DNA of 64,000 nt. Source: an uncultured Lachnospiraceae bacterium (lineage in GTDB: Bacteria > Bacillota > Clostridia > Lachnospirales > Lachnospiraceae). The stretch spans positions 186,001 through 250,000 of the forward strand of contig CAJTWM010000001.1 of the NCBI GenBank assembly GCA_910579805.1, read 5' to 3'. Made by a program: the position numbers and the translations under genes. The notes under the pieces are model-generated. The model ran no database searches. It was not told where the DNA came from and saw only the letters and a program-made list of their open reading frames with translations. The first letter of the stretch is position 1. Every line of letters begins with the position of its first letter. Positions 34,491 through 44,107 of the stretch are shown here, piece by piece.

Positions 34491-34602
34491 CTTTATATCT
34501 CTTATATCCCTTATGTGCTTTAGCGGACACACAAGTTAAAATCAGAAAATTATTAATTTCCAGTTTCGTTTCCTCTAACGCATTCTATATATGCCTCACA
34601 CT

Positions 34603-36390
34603 TCACCGCATACTATAAATGCCATAATAACCGTTATTATATACCTCTTCATACCGCTCCAAAAGCGCTTCATTCTCTATATAGCAATCGGCAGTCTTTA
34701 TGATCATAAAATACTGACACCCGTCTTTTTCCAACTGCCCCAAAACATTTCCCAAATACTTCTCAGTGCTGCTGTCATTTCCCCGATCTGCCTGTTTTCC
34801 GCTGTAACCGGTAAACGACCTGTACCATACAGGATAAATATACTTATCCATTGAATAAATGAGCGGAATCCCGGCCTCTTCCTCTCCCAAATTTTCATTG
34901 ATATACAGGCTTACGCTCCTCAGCCCGTCCATCTCCTCCGTTTCCTCGCTGTTTTCAATATAATCCATCGTAACCTCATAAATTGGAAAAAGCGCCGGGG
35001 AAGATGCGTTTACCATATCTCTTTTCATCAGATACGAATCCGTACCCAAAAGCATACATACCACGGCAGTCACTACGGGTATCCCATAAGCGCACAACAC
35101 GACTCTCTTTTCCTTCCAAAAATATTCCGCCGCCTGCGCGCATATCAACCATAGAAAAAGCCAATTCAGATAATATAATTTATAATAATAATAACCCGAA
35201 ATTGCTCCAAACAAATAAATAAAGAATGCAATTCCCGTAATGCCCGCTGTCACAGCCCACGACAGAAAAAGAAAGTCCGTCTTTTTCTGCCTATAATAGC
35301 GCCACCCCATAAAAATAACCGGCGGAAACAGGAATAAAAAATCTTTATATAGCTCCCTGTGGATTCCTCCCTCGATCCGAAGGCTTGTCAAAATCTTGCT
35401 CACGCTTCCTTTGAAGAATCCGAAAAAGCAGATACAAAACAAGATACCAACCAATATCAGCAAGCCCCCTGCAATTTTAAGCAAAAGCGCTTTGGGAATG
35501 GTTATGTTTTTTTCTTTTAACCAGCACAACAGACATACCGCTGCGATCAGGCATAAAACCGGGGTAAAGAGAAGATAACATACGGTAACGCTAAAAAGTC
35601 CCAAAGCGATCAACGCCAAAAGTACCTTATCCGCCCACGCCTCTTTACTGTCCCGCAATAACAGGATTAAATAGACCGTATAGGAAACTAATGTGATCCC
35701 GACGCCAAAATATACATACCCGCCTGCCACATAACTGTAAAACGGCCATCCCAAAAAATATAAAATGCAAACAAACGGGGAAACTGCCTGTAAAAATTTT
35801 GACTTAAAGACCGTTGACAAAAGAATATAAAACATCAATATATTGATATAATTGAAAAGTGAATCCGAAAGGATAAAAGCCTTATAAAGCGTGATCTCAC
35901 TTAACACTGGCTGCATCAGTTCCATTGCCAGACTGTTATACAGCTCCGCAAAATACATCCTGCCCGGTTTTCCGGTCTGCATTGCCTGCAGCGCCATCCC
36001 GTAATGAGTTCCCGGATCACTGTTTTTATAGACAATATCTATTCCCGGTGTAAATACTTTTAAAAACAAATATGCAAAAAATACGGTAATTACCGCAAAT
36101 GCATAAAGATCCGCCGCATAAACCGTATAGCTTTGTACCTCCATACGGTAAAGGATCCATCCCCATACGGCTAATGCCAATACCCAAAAGCCGATTCCCA
36201 TGCTAAAAAGCCCCACCGGTATCTTTATCAGTTTAAAACATCCGCCGATCACTGCTCCCAAACACAGTTCCGTAATCAGGCAGATCACTGCGCTTTTGAA
36301 AAAACTTATTTTACCGGATGCCTTTTTTACTGCCAAAAAACCTGCAAGCAGCATCACAAATGCTACTATAAACATGATCCGTGCTCCCAT
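34603..36390 (-). CDS. Large multi-span membrane protein, paralogue of the 32656 gene product
   Basis: A 595-aa protein with about 12 hydrophobic segments: IDIVYKNSDPGTHYGMALQAM, YFAELYNSLAMELMQPVLS, AGGYVYFGVGITL and SGYYYYKLYYLNWLFLWLI match the corresponding regions of the convergent gene. A soluble C-terminal part includes KYIYPVWYRSFTGYSG. Probably a GT-C-type glycosyltransferase or polymerase; no named family is assigned. The start at 36390 follows AGGAGG, 13 bp after the ABC exporter stop, so it belongs to the leftward operon. Confidence 0.7.
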   Translation of the reverse strand: MGARIMFIVAFVMLLAGFLAVKKASGKISFFKSAVICLITELCLGAVIGGCFKLIKIPVGLFSMGIGFWVLALAVWGWILYRMEVQSYTVYAADLYAFAVITVFFAYLFLKVFTPGIDIVYKNSDPGTHYGMALQAMQTGKPGRMYFAELYNSLAMELMQPVLSEITLYKAFILSDSLFNYINILMFYILLSTVFKSKFLQAVSPFVCILYFLGWPFYSYVAGGYVYFGVGITLVSYTVYLILLLRDSKEAWADKVLLALIALGLFSVTVCYLLFTPVLCLIAAVCLLCWLKEKNITIPKALLLKIAGGLLILVGILFCICFFGFFKGSVSKILTSLRIEGGIHRELYKDFLFLFPPVIFMGWRYYRQKKTDFLFLSWAVTAGITGIAFFIYLFGAISGYYYYKLYYLNWLFLWLICAQAAEYFWKEKRVVLCAYGIPVVTAVVCMLLGTDSYLMKRDMVNASSPALFPIYEVTMDYIENSEETEEMDGLRSVSLYINENLGEEEAGIPLIYSMDKYIYPVWYRSFTGYSGKQADRGNDSSTEKYLGNVLGQLEKDGCQYFMIIKTADCYIENEALLERYEEVYNNGYYGIYSMR

Positions 36391-36403
36391 TACCGCCTCC
36401 TGC

Positions 36404-38194
36404 TCATTCCTTTGCAAATATCTCCTCTTTAGATCTAAGAGCTGCCTTACCGTCCGCAATCTCATAGATTTTGTCGCAGTTTCTGATCGTAGTCAGTCTG
36501 TGAGCGACTATGATCAGCGTTTTATGCCCCTGCAGCGCATCGATCGCTTCCATGACCGCCTTTTCCGTTTCATTGTCCAAAGCTGAAGTTGCTTCATCCA
36601 AGACAATAATATCGGGATTATTATATAGCGCTCTCGCAATCGCCACCCTCTGCCTTTGTCCGCCGGAAAACTTAATCCCTCTCTCTCCTACCTGCGTATC
36701 AAGCCCCTCGGGTAGTCCTTCTACAAACTTCTTTAACTGCGCCTGCTCCAACGCTCTCCACACATACTCGTCCTCTATATCCGTATCGGCATATCCAAAC
36801 GCAACATTACTCCGAATCGTATCATCCGCCAAAAATACGCTCTGCGGTACATATCCTATAATCTTGCTCCAAAGCTTCGGATAACGGTAAATATCCATAC
36901 CGTCCACTAAAATCGTACCTTTCTGCGGTTTCAAAAGACCCAGTATAATATCCGCCAATGTGGTCTTACCCGCGCCGGACGCTCCGATAAATCCGACGGA
37001 TTCTCCCCTTTTAATCGTCATGGAAAGCTCTTTCAGGATATATTTATTGCCGCCCTGATACTGCCAGTCAATATCCTTGACTAAAAGCTCCTCTTTAAAC
37101 TGCTTATGCTCTACCTGTACCTCCGTATCCTCCTGTACCGGCATATTTTCTTTTTTATAATCGCTGATCTCCATAAGACTGGTATATACACTCTGCAAAA
37201 AGGTTGTATGGAAAATAATACCATTCATATATCTGGTCATACGCGAAACGGATGGCAGCAGCCTAAAAGCGGCTACCGCAAAAACACCCAGCTTCGGCAC
37301 AAATCCGGCCATATCCGTTCCCATCCCGATCTTCATGCAGATCACCCCGATCAAAACGGCAACGCACATAGCCTCAATCAGCCTTTCGGGAATGTTGGCA
37401 ATATATTCGTTTCTTACTTCCGCCACCCGCTGTCTCTCATAAGCTTCATCATAAGCTTTAATAAAATGCTCCGTAGTCTGCGTTACTTTAATCTCTTTAA
37501 ATCCCATAATAGCCTGATAAGCGCAGTTCCCCCTTGCCGTATCAGTGATCTGTTTCTGTTCCCCAAGATATTTGGTTTTCTTTTTTAATCCAAGAGTGAT
37601 TACCGCAAAGCAGGCGCCTGCGATCACGATAATGCAAAGCGCCATAAAGGCATCCGTCAAAATAATAAACAAAGAGATCAAAAATGCCGTAAACAATTCT
37701 CCCAAAAAACGGAATAAGTTGTCCATCAAGTTATATACGCCGGTAACGTCAACGCCGATCCCCCTTATCACCTCCGCCGTATTGATATTGACAAAATATT
37801 CATAAGGCCTTTCCATATAAGTTTTTAACATTTTAGTGGAAAGATTTTTCTGTATTTTACTACGGAATATAGTTTGCACAATCGTAGACAGATACAAATA
37901 AAAATTCTTAGCGAAATATACAATAATAATGCCGATCCCGATAACGATAATAATCATATTAGTATCCGTTAATTGGAAAATATTAATAAAAGGCTTCACA
38001 TACCACTTATTTATGACCGTTTCCGGCGTCAAGATCGCTTCGATAAACGGCAAAATTGCGGAAACCCCCAACGTCTCCAAAAAAGACCCTAAAACGATCA
38101 TAATGATGACTAACACACAGGTCCTCTTTTGTTTTTCCGTCAGAATGTAGCGCAGCCTTTCCCAAATGTTCTTTATTGACCTAAGATGCTTCAT
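36404..38194 (-). CDS. ABC transporter, fused membrane and ATP-binding domains (MsbA/PglK-like)
   Basis: The 596-aa half-exporter has six membrane segments in residues 1-330 and an ATPase domain after: Walker A GASGAGKTT, Q-loop VPQSVFLAD, signature FSGGQRQRVAIARAL, Walker B IIVLDEATSALD and switch His in IVAHRLTTI. The layout is that of lipid or lipid-linked oligosaccharide flippases such as PglK. In this locus it probably exports a lipid-linked glycan, as no Wzx is encoded in the second locus within the window. RBS AAGGAAA. Confidence 0.9.
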   Translation of the reverse strand: MKHLRSIKNIWERLRYILTEKQKRTCVLVIIMIVLGSFLETLGVSAILPFIEAILTPETVINKWYVKPFINIFQLTDTNMIIIVIGIGIIIVYFAKNFYLYLSTIVQTIFRSKIQKNLSTKMLKTYMERPYEYFVNINTAEVIRGIGVDVTGVYNLMDNLFRFLGELFTAFLISLFIILTDAFMALCIIVIAGACFAVITLGLKKKTKYLGEQKQITDTARGNCAYQAIMGFKEIKVTQTTEHFIKAYDEAYERQRVAEVRNEYIANIPERLIEAMCVAVLIGVICMKIGMGTDMAGFVPKLGVFAVAAFRLLPSVSRMTRYMNGIIFHTTFLQSVYTSLMEISDYKKENMPVQEDTEVQVEHKQFKEELLVKDIDWQYQGGNKYILKELSMTIKRGESVGFIGASGAGKTTLADIILGLLKPQKGTILVDGMDIYRYPKLWSKIIGYVPQSVFLADDTIRSNVAFGYADTDIEDEYVWRALEQAQLKKFVEGLPEGLDTQVGERGIKFSGGQRQRVAIARALYNNPDIIVLDEATSALDNETEKAVMEAIDALQGHKTLIIVAHRLTTIRNCDKIYEIADGKAALRSKEEIFAKE

Positions 38195-38352
38195 AAGCGT
38201 TTCCTTCCCGATTTCTCAATCCGGCTATTTTAATTTGTATATATCAAACTCAAATATTCGTTCATCCAAATGTTTCATCTAAATAAACCGCCGGCAGTAT
38301 TCTTAGTTGAAATATACCCGATTGAAATACTTCATTTTAATATCTTTATTTT

Positions 38353-38393
38353 AATATTTCTATAATAATATTTTTATAATAATATTTCTATTT
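38353..38393. repeat. AT-rich 14-bp tandem repeat
   Basis: Nearly three copies of AATATTTYTATAAT in the 205-bp gap between two leftward genes. The rest of the gap (38195-38352) is AT-rich, without a recognised signal. Confidence 0.7.
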
Positions 38394-38399
38394 AGTATC

Positions 38400-39386
38400 T
38401 TATTTAAATATCTTCTTATATATCGGATATAAAAAATCTTTTACCGCAACTTTAAAGTAGCGGAAATGTCTTTCCATATACCCGCCGCTCACTTCTAAAG
38501 AAACCTTTTGTCTTATTTTATCATAACCTTCATTCAACGCAATCTCTTTCGGATGTTCCATCGGAAAAATAAATTCCCGTTCCGACCTCCCCATTCTCTT
38601 TTTCAATCTCTCCGCCGTCTTTTTTTCCTGCTCATGAAAAGCTCCCGCCGCATAACCGTAGCTTTCCACCAGATTTCCTTTCGGAACGACTGCAAGCCTC
38701 CCCTGACTCATCCCGTCGTACTGAAACTGATAATCCCATCCGTCGTTGATCTGTTTATAAGAATCTTCCAATGCCTTTTCATATACTTGATACAATTCTC
38801 TATAGTGAAAGTATTTCCTCAGGGCCTTTGTCTTCTTCACTTCCGGCCAAGAACCCATCTTAAAATCACACTGATTCCATCTGTCCGCCCATGTCGCAAA
38901 CGCGCCGGACAATCCTCCGAAAAATCCGAACGTATAACTGTCCCCGATACTGTCCGTATCCCCGATAAAATTAAATCCCGCAATATACTGGATTCTCTTA
39001 TCCTCCCGGTATTTCTCTAAAAGCTCTCTGCAGTAAGCAAAGTACGCCTGTCCCGGAACTGCGTCGTCCTCAAAGACAAGAGCCTCTTTTTCCTTTGCAA
39101 AGACTTCGTCCAGCCCGCTCGTAATACGGTCGGCGCATCCCATATTCGTTTCGGCAAACCCCGGAATGAACTCACATTCCCAATTGATCCTTCCTTTGAC
39201 ATATTCCCGGACTTTCCATACCTGTTCTTTCTCCTCGTTCCGGCCTGCTCTCGCACCGTCGGAAAAAACATAAAAACGGGACGGTTTTACCTTTTCTATT
39301 TCATCTAAAATCAATTTTACCGTATCCAGCCGCCTGTATGTAAACAACACTACAGGCACCGGATATGTTTCCTTTTTATCATTCAT
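38400..39386 (-). CDS. Glycosyltransferase (GT2-like, HlpA type)
   Basis: A 328-aa protein: PVPVVLFTYRRLDTVKLILDEI, YVFSDGARAGRNEE, TNMGCADRITSGLDEVFAKE, ALVFEDDAVPG (EDD metal motif) and GFFGGLSGAFATWADRWNQ. This is the pattern of the hemolytic-protein-HlpA-like glycosyltransferases found in surface-glycan loci. GGAG precedes the ATG. Its C-terminal 80 residues are basic and may contact the membrane. Confidence 0.82.
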   Translation of the reverse strand: MNDKKETYPVPVVLFTYRRLDTVKLILDEIEKVKPSRFYVFSDGARAGRNEEKEQVWKVREYVKGRINWECEFIPGFAETNMGCADRITSGLDEVFAKEKEALVFEDDAVPGQAYFAYCRELLEKYREDKRIQYIAGFNFIGDTDSIGDSYTFGFFGGLSGAFATWADRWNQCDFKMGSWPEVKKTKALRKYFHYRELYQVYEKALEDSYKQINDGWDYQFQYDGMSQGRLAVVPKGNLVESYGYAAGAFHEQEKKTAERLKKRMGRSEREFIFPMEHPKEIALNEGYDKIRQKVSLEVSGGYMERHFRYFKVAVKDFLYPIYKKIFK

Positions 39387-39468
39387 GCGGCCGCGCTCCT
39401 ATATCCAAATCTTGTATTACATATCCATATTTCATATTTGCTTTGCAAATTCCCTAAATCCGCCTTCT

Positions 39469-40725
39469 TCATCTGTTTTCCCTATTAATTTTTTCCATAA
39501 TATCCAAAAACCGGCGGCTGACGCTTGCATAAGAAAACTCCCGGACGATCTTTTCTCTTCCCTTTGCCGTATCCGCATATTCGGCCGCCCATATGATTCC
39601 TTCCGCCAAGTCCTCTGCATTTTTATATTCCGCCAAATAACCGTTTTCCTTATGATCGATAATATCTTCAATGCCGCCGTTTTTAAACGCGGCAGCCGGA
39701 GTACCGCAAGCCATACATTCCGCTACGGTTTGGTTAAAACTGTCCTCTAAAGACGTTACCAGATAAACATCCGCCGCAGAATACAATTTTGCCAGCCTGT
39801 CCGCCTCGCTGATATAACCTGCGTTACTGATAGAAAGCCCGCCGATCTCTTTCCTATCTGTCTCCCTCACGCCAAAAACGACAATCTCTATTTTCCGTTC
39901 TTTCCATTTGCCGTCAGGAAATCTTTCCGACAGCTTTTGAAAAATTTCCCACATATATTCCGTCCCGTTGTAGGGAATCTTCTCATTCGCTTTTAGCCCT
40001 GCCAATATAACGAATGACCGGGATGAAATCTGAAATTCTTCTCTTATCTCTCTTTTATCAAAAGGATGAAATCTATCGGTATCCACCGCGTTCGGAAGTA
40101 TAAAATGCTGCTGATTCCTCAAAACTGCGCTCATAGCAATATTTTGATCCATCCATCTGCTCGGGCCGACTGCATACACGTTGGAATACCGTAACCTTTT
40201 CTTCTTCTCCGTTAGAAGCTTATTGGTAATATCTTGTTCTTTCGGGGAGTGAAGCTGAGGGCAGCTGCCGCATTTTTCCCTATACTTCGTGCATCCCATT
40301 CTGACATGGCAGCCTCCGGTAAAGGGATAATTATCATGACAGGCAAGGAAAACCGGTTTTTTCATTTGGATCAGCTTTTGTATTGTTTTAGGCGACATAT
40401 AATCACCGCAGACCCAGTGCAGCAAAATTGCATCCGCCTCTTTTATGCAGGACATTTTGCTAAGATCCATCCCTACCGGCAATGCCGTAAAGGGCATATA
40501 TTCCGTGAGGGAATAACCTTTCATAACCGCTTTTCTAAAAAAAGCATACAGCTTTCTTTTACATTTATAGAAAATACTTTTAGATACTTTTTCCACACAA
40601 GAAAGCTCCGACCCTTCATTTAAAACTAAAATCTTGGACTTCACCCCGGCCTGAAGCAGCGCCTCATGCAGTTTGTATGGCGCAGACGTCAGGTTAACGC
40701 CTGTGTTTAGGTGTATAATGTTCAC
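39469..40725 (-). CDS. Glycosyltransferase family 4
   Basis: A 418-aa GT-B enzyme. NIIHLNTGVNLTSAPYKLHEA opens the acceptor domain; CHDNYPFTGGCHVRMGC with CGSCPQL is a Cys-rich block typical of this subgroup; the donor domain ends in LVTSLEDSFNQTVAECMACGTPAAAFKNGG. The start is GTG 40725, 6 bp after AGGAGG; an upstream ATG at 40794 overlaps the neighbouring gene and lacks a site. Its 5' end is partly duplicated at 45970-46052. Confidence 0.9.
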   Translation of the reverse strand: MNIIHLNTGVNLTSAPYKLHEALLQAGVKSKILVLNEGSELSCVEKVSKSIFYKCKRKLYAFFRKAVMKGYSLTEYMPFTALPVGMDLSKMSCIKEADAILLHWVCGDYMSPKTIQKLIQMKKPVFLACHDNYPFTGGCHVRMGCTKYREKCGSCPQLHSPKEQDITNKLLTEKKKRLRYSNVYAVGPSRWMDQNIAMSAVLRNQQHFILPNAVDTDRFHPFDKREIREEFQISSRSFVILAGLKANEKIPYNGTEYMWEIFQKLSERFPDGKWKERKIEIVVFGVRETDRKEIGGLSISNAGYISEADRLAKLYSAADVYLVTSLEDSFNQTVAECMACGTPAAAFKNGGIEDIIDHKENGYLAEYKNAEDLAEGIIWAAEYADTAKGREKIVREFSYASVSRRFLDIMEKINRENR

Positions 40726-40777
40726 GTTTTTCCTCCTGCTGATAGTCTCCGTCTCACGGATCAGCAATTTAAATTGA

Positions 40778-41755
40778 TTACATAACAAGTTCATATAGAT
40801 GCATTACATTATTATATTCCCATTTCTTACCCAAATAATTAAGTAACAGACTTCCTATCTCTTTTTCAAAATACATAACAACCTTACATGATTGGTCCTC
40901 TATGATCAACCATCCTTCAATAATCTGTTTCCCGCCATCTGCTTTATCCGGAATCAACATACAATTTACAATACTTCCCGTCTTCCCTGAATGTTTCTTC
41001 CAGTCTCTAAGTTCCAATTCACCTAATCCGAAATTTACTAAAAGATCCAATACTCTTCTAAATTTTGACGGTATCTCACTGTAACTATGTATAATCGTGT
41101 TACTCATGACCGGATGATGCGACGCCTGCGTAACTTTGATCTGCTCTTTCTTCTTTTTCGATACTCCCTTTAGCGCCTGCCCAATCACCTGTATCAATTT
41201 CCCTTTTTTATCTTCTAAACTATGTATTGAGCGACAATAAAAACTTTTATTAAAATCATTTTTTTCACATTTACAATTAAGCCGTATACTTTCACTACCG
41301 ATTTGGGTATACTCAGGAATTACCAAAATAAACTGGCTTTGTTTGTCCTTCCGGTAGCATTCGCCAACCAAGGAATGGATAAAATCAAAATAATCCTCCA
41401 ATTCCAATAATGTCTGGCTTTCCTTAGGTTCTATGACAATATCCTGTACACAAGAACATCCTTCCGTATCTATGAAGCAGGCAAGCGGATTGAAAATAGT
41501 ATAAAACGACTGCTGCAAACGAAGTACTTTTGCTCTAATATCTTCACTCGTAATGTCCGATATACTCATAGGTATCAGCCCTTTCCCTGTCATGGGCATA
41601 ATACGGCTGCCAAGCACTTTATCAATTATTATATGCTCCTTTTGGGATGCCAAAATACTTTGCATTTCTTCAAATGCATCCAAAAATTTTAAAATATCTT
41701 CTTTATCATCTGTGTTTCCTCTAAAGCATACTGCTGAAGGCTCTATATAATACAA
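40778..41755 (-). CDS. Unknown protein, third gene of ATPase cassette
   Basis: A 325-aa protein without a recognised domain. It starts at TTG 41755 after AAGGAAAAGGGA, 19 bp past the ATPase stop, so it is surely part of the same operon. Visible features are a Cys pair region (FIDTEGCSCVQDIV, LNCKCEK), a KKKKEQIKV basic patch, and a C-terminal beta-rich part (GKQIIEGWLIIEDQSCKVVMYFEKE, cited across two strands). It could be an effector or a substrate adaptor of the ATPase; nothing in the sequence decides. Confidence 0.75.
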   Translation of the reverse strand: MYYIEPSAVCFRGNTDDKEDILKFLDAFEEMQSILASQKEHIIIDKVLGSRIMPMTGKGLIPMSISDITSEDIRAKVLRLQQSFYTIFNPLACFIDTEGCSCVQDIVIEPKESQTLLELEDYFDFIHSLVGECYRKDKQSQFILVIPEYTQIGSESIRLNCKCEKNDFNKSFYCRSIHSLEDKKGKLIQVIGQALKGVSKKKKEQIKVTQASHHPVMSNTIIHSYSEIPSKFRRVLDLLVNFGLGELELRDWKKHSGKTGSIVNCMLIPDKADGGKQIIEGWLIIEDQSCKVVMYFEKEIGSLLLNYLGKKWEYNNVMHLYELVM

Positions 41756-41774
41756 TTTACCAAATCCCTTTTCC

Positions 41775-43496
41775 TTAATGTCTTTTTGCTGCGTTTAGCA
41801 TTTCCAAAAAAAGCGATTGATTTTGATCAACAAAATCAGCCGGATAGTCAATTCCCCCATCCTGATCCAGTTTCCCCTCATATACAAATGTTCCCTCTTC
41901 CTTATTTGCAAAAAAATTCACTTTAATACTATCGGATACAGTCGTATTTTTGATCAAATGATATCGAAATCTGTGAAGCATATATTCACTATGCGTTTCT
42001 ATGATAATCTGCTTTCCCAACTTTGACATTGCTATAAAAAAATCAGCCAGCCGGCTTTGCGAATATGGATGTAGGTGTAATTCCGGCTGCTCGTAAATCA
42101 CCACTGTTCCCTGTGGGCTGATAAGCCCTAAGATCAAAACCGGCAGTACTTGACTGGTTCCTATCCCCACATTCATAATATCCGATTTTTTCTCCTGTAA
42201 GTTATGAATGGAAATACTCATACCAAAAGAAGATTGGGACGAATGTACATTCACTTCGTTTGCAACCTGTAAATACAGACACCATCTGCTCAATGCTTCT
42301 GAAAAAACTACTCTTTCCGCTTCACTGTCTCCGGGAAGAATCGTTTCAATCTGCCTTGATTTCAAAGTTGCCAGTACGGAAGGAAAATGCTCGCCTCTAA
42401 CACCTACATAATACGGGTCAATGTCTATGTCCCATTGGTACAAACTCTTCGGTACTTCACGCATCGGCCCTAAGTACCGAATACTGGTTATGACTTCTTT
42501 CAAATACTTATTATACTGCTCCATCAACTGCCATACTTGACATCCTTCGTCTTTTTCATCCCGCCTTGTTGATAGAAACCTTTTTAACGCAATAGACGCA
42601 AATGCTATATCATCTGCACTATCCAAAGCCTGCTGATTCCTATATTTTTCCCATATTTTATCAAACTCCTGCGGCTCTAAACCGGTCAGTAACACCTGCA
42701 TGACAACACTGCTTGCAAAATCCTCATTAATTGTACAATCCTGCTTTCTGATCATCCCCAATACACGCTCACCAATCTCAAGCGCTTTATTTATCATCTC
42801 TTCTTTGACAATATCTTTTCCTCTTACAATCTCTCCGCTTATATTCAAGCTGCGCATTCCCTCCAACTGCTCCGACACATAGAGGTCTTTACGGATTTTC
42901 ACTGCATTTTTACCACGCTTTGATAACCATTGTAAGGTATCTTTCAAAAAATCTGCTAAAATTTGATTATAAGAAACGCTATATGGAACTATGACCGTTG
43001 AAATATTTAAATTATCCAATTCTACTTTTTGTAAAAGTTCTTTACCATTTATATAAACTGCATATTGATAGTTCTTCGTTAACTTTAATTCAGTATACAG
43101 CGTTCCATTATCTATTTTAATACTTGCCAGTTCAACCTGATTGATTAGTTCTTCATTTTTTTGAAATTCCCATTGTATTGTCAGTTTTTCTTTTGCTTCG
43201 TCATCCATACCTGAAGAAAACACGAAACCTATTGAAAAATGCCCATTTTCTGATATATTTGCATTTATCACATCAGAAAATGAGCCAAGCATAGTATATT
43301 TTCCATTTAGCAAAAGACCAATTCGCTCTTGTCCGCTTTCAAAAGTCTGCTTCAAAGCAAGCAGGCTTTGTATACTGCTGCTTTTCCCACTACTGTTCGC
43401 TCCCATAAGAATATTAATATCCGATAAATTAATATCCTGTCTTTCATTATATGATTTAAATCCATTCAGAAAAATCTTTTCAAGTTTTTTTGACAT
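41775..43496 (-). CDS. AAA family ATPase (AAA_21/DUF3696 type)
   Basis: A 573-aa SMC/ABC-like ATPase. Walker A is GANSSGKSS (32-40). The C-terminal lobe has a signature-like NVGIGTSQVLPVLI, Walker B VVIYEQPELHLHP and a D-loop/switch region IIETHSEYMLHRFRYH. The extreme C-terminus (FVYEGKLDQDGGIDYPADFVDQNQSLFLE, cited only as the end region) fits DUF3696. There is no TOPRIM domain as in OLD nucleases. Such ATPases recur in defence and toxin-antitoxin loci. It lies 10 bp after the Panacea gene. AGGGG precedes the ATG. Confidence 0.87.
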   Translation of the reverse strand: MSKKLEKIFLNGFKSYNERQDINLSDINILMGANSSGKSSSIQSLLALKQTFESGQERIGLLLNGKYTMLGSFSDVINANISENGHFSIGFVFSSGMDDEAKEKLTIQWEFQKNEELINQVELASIKIDNGTLYTELKLTKNYQYAVYINGKELLQKVELDNLNISTVIVPYSVSYNQILADFLKDTLQWLSKRGKNAVKIRKDLYVSEQLEGMRSLNISGEIVRGKDIVKEEMINKALEIGERVLGMIRKQDCTINEDFASSVVMQVLLTGLEPQEFDKIWEKYRNQQALDSADDIAFASIALKRFLSTRRDEKDEGCQVWQLMEQYNKYLKEVITSIRYLGPMREVPKSLYQWDIDIDPYYVGVRGEHFPSVLATLKSRQIETILPGDSEAERVVFSEALSRWCLYLQVANEVNVHSSQSSFGMSISIHNLQEKKSDIMNVGIGTSQVLPVLILGLISPQGTVVIYEQPELHLHPYSQSRLADFFIAMSKLGKQIIIETHSEYMLHRFRYHLIKNTTVSDSIKVNFFANKEEGTFVYEGKLDQDGGIDYPADFVDQNQSLFLEMLNAAKRH

Positions 43497-43506
43497 AGAC
43501 TACCCC

Positions 43507-43935
43507 TTAATAAGTATTCATAAAATATTCTTTAATCTCTTCATTTGTAATATTGCTCCCACTCTGGTAAGCTTCTCGCCACGGAGCCTCGCTGTGTGTC
43601 ATCGACACAAGATTTGACGCTGTTTCATTCCCATAATCCCGCCATACGCTTTCTATCGTCTCTAACTCGCTTTGCTGTGCATTGGCAGGAACCTTCCCCT
43701 CTGTCTGCGGAATTTCTCTATTTTTATATCCTTTAAACTCTTCATAAACTTCCCTATTGACCGGTCCATACTGCCACGCTTCAAACTCTTCAGTAAATAC
43801 CGGAACACCGTCCCACACATAACTCCATCCTTGAACATAATAAAGTATCTTTTGGAGTTTCAGCGGCGTTAATGAATAATTATCTTTTCCGTATGACAAA
43901 TAAATCAGATAACGGGCTGCATCCATAATTTTCAT
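43507..43935 (-). CDS. Panacea-domain (DUF4065/SocA-like) protein
   Basis: The 142-aa protein matches the Panacea domain: ARYLIYLSYGKDNYSLTPLKLQKILYYVQGW (region 5-35), FEAWQYGPVNREVYEEFK and THSEAPWREAYQSG. The domain occurs in SocA and in antitoxins that neutralise many unrelated toxins. Here it is the first gene of a three-gene operon, suggesting a control or antitoxin role towards the ATPase or the unknown third protein. GGAGG precedes ATG 43935; an upstream ATG (43974) lacks a site. Confidence 0.88.
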   Translation of the reverse strand: MKIMDAARYLIYLSYGKDNYSLTPLKLQKILYYVQGWSYVWDGVPVFTEEFEAWQYGPVNREVYEEFKGYKNREIPQTEGKVPANAQQSELETIESVWRDYGNETASNLVSMTHSEAPWREAYQSGSNITNEEIKEYFMNTY

Positions 43936-43980
43936 AAGATTCCTCCATGCCTTTACGCCAATACCATATCCCATGTAAAT

Positions 43981-44010
43981 ATAGTACCATACTATTCATA
44001 TTGTTGTCAA
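43981..44010 (-). promoter_or_regulatory. Promoter of the Panacea-ATPase operon
   Basis: On the minus strand, TTGACA (44005-44010), an 18-bp spacer and TACTAT (43981-43986), 45 bp upstream of the Panacea start. Confidence 0.55.
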
Positions 44011-44018
44011 CATTTTCT

Positions 44019-44032
44019 CGAACATTTGTTCT
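44019..44032. promoter_or_regulatory. LexA-like (SOS) box
   Basis: CGAACATTTGTTC contains GAAC-N4-GTTC, the Firmicute LexA/DinR recognition core, 9 bp upstream of the -35 box of the Panacea-ATPase operon. A chance match over this palindrome is possible. Confidence 0.5.
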
Positions 44033-44107
44033 TTTTCCGCTATATCCTATTGTTTCCCGCGTCCCACATTTTTATTCAATCTTTCATAAGTATCATTACC
44101 GTCTCTT

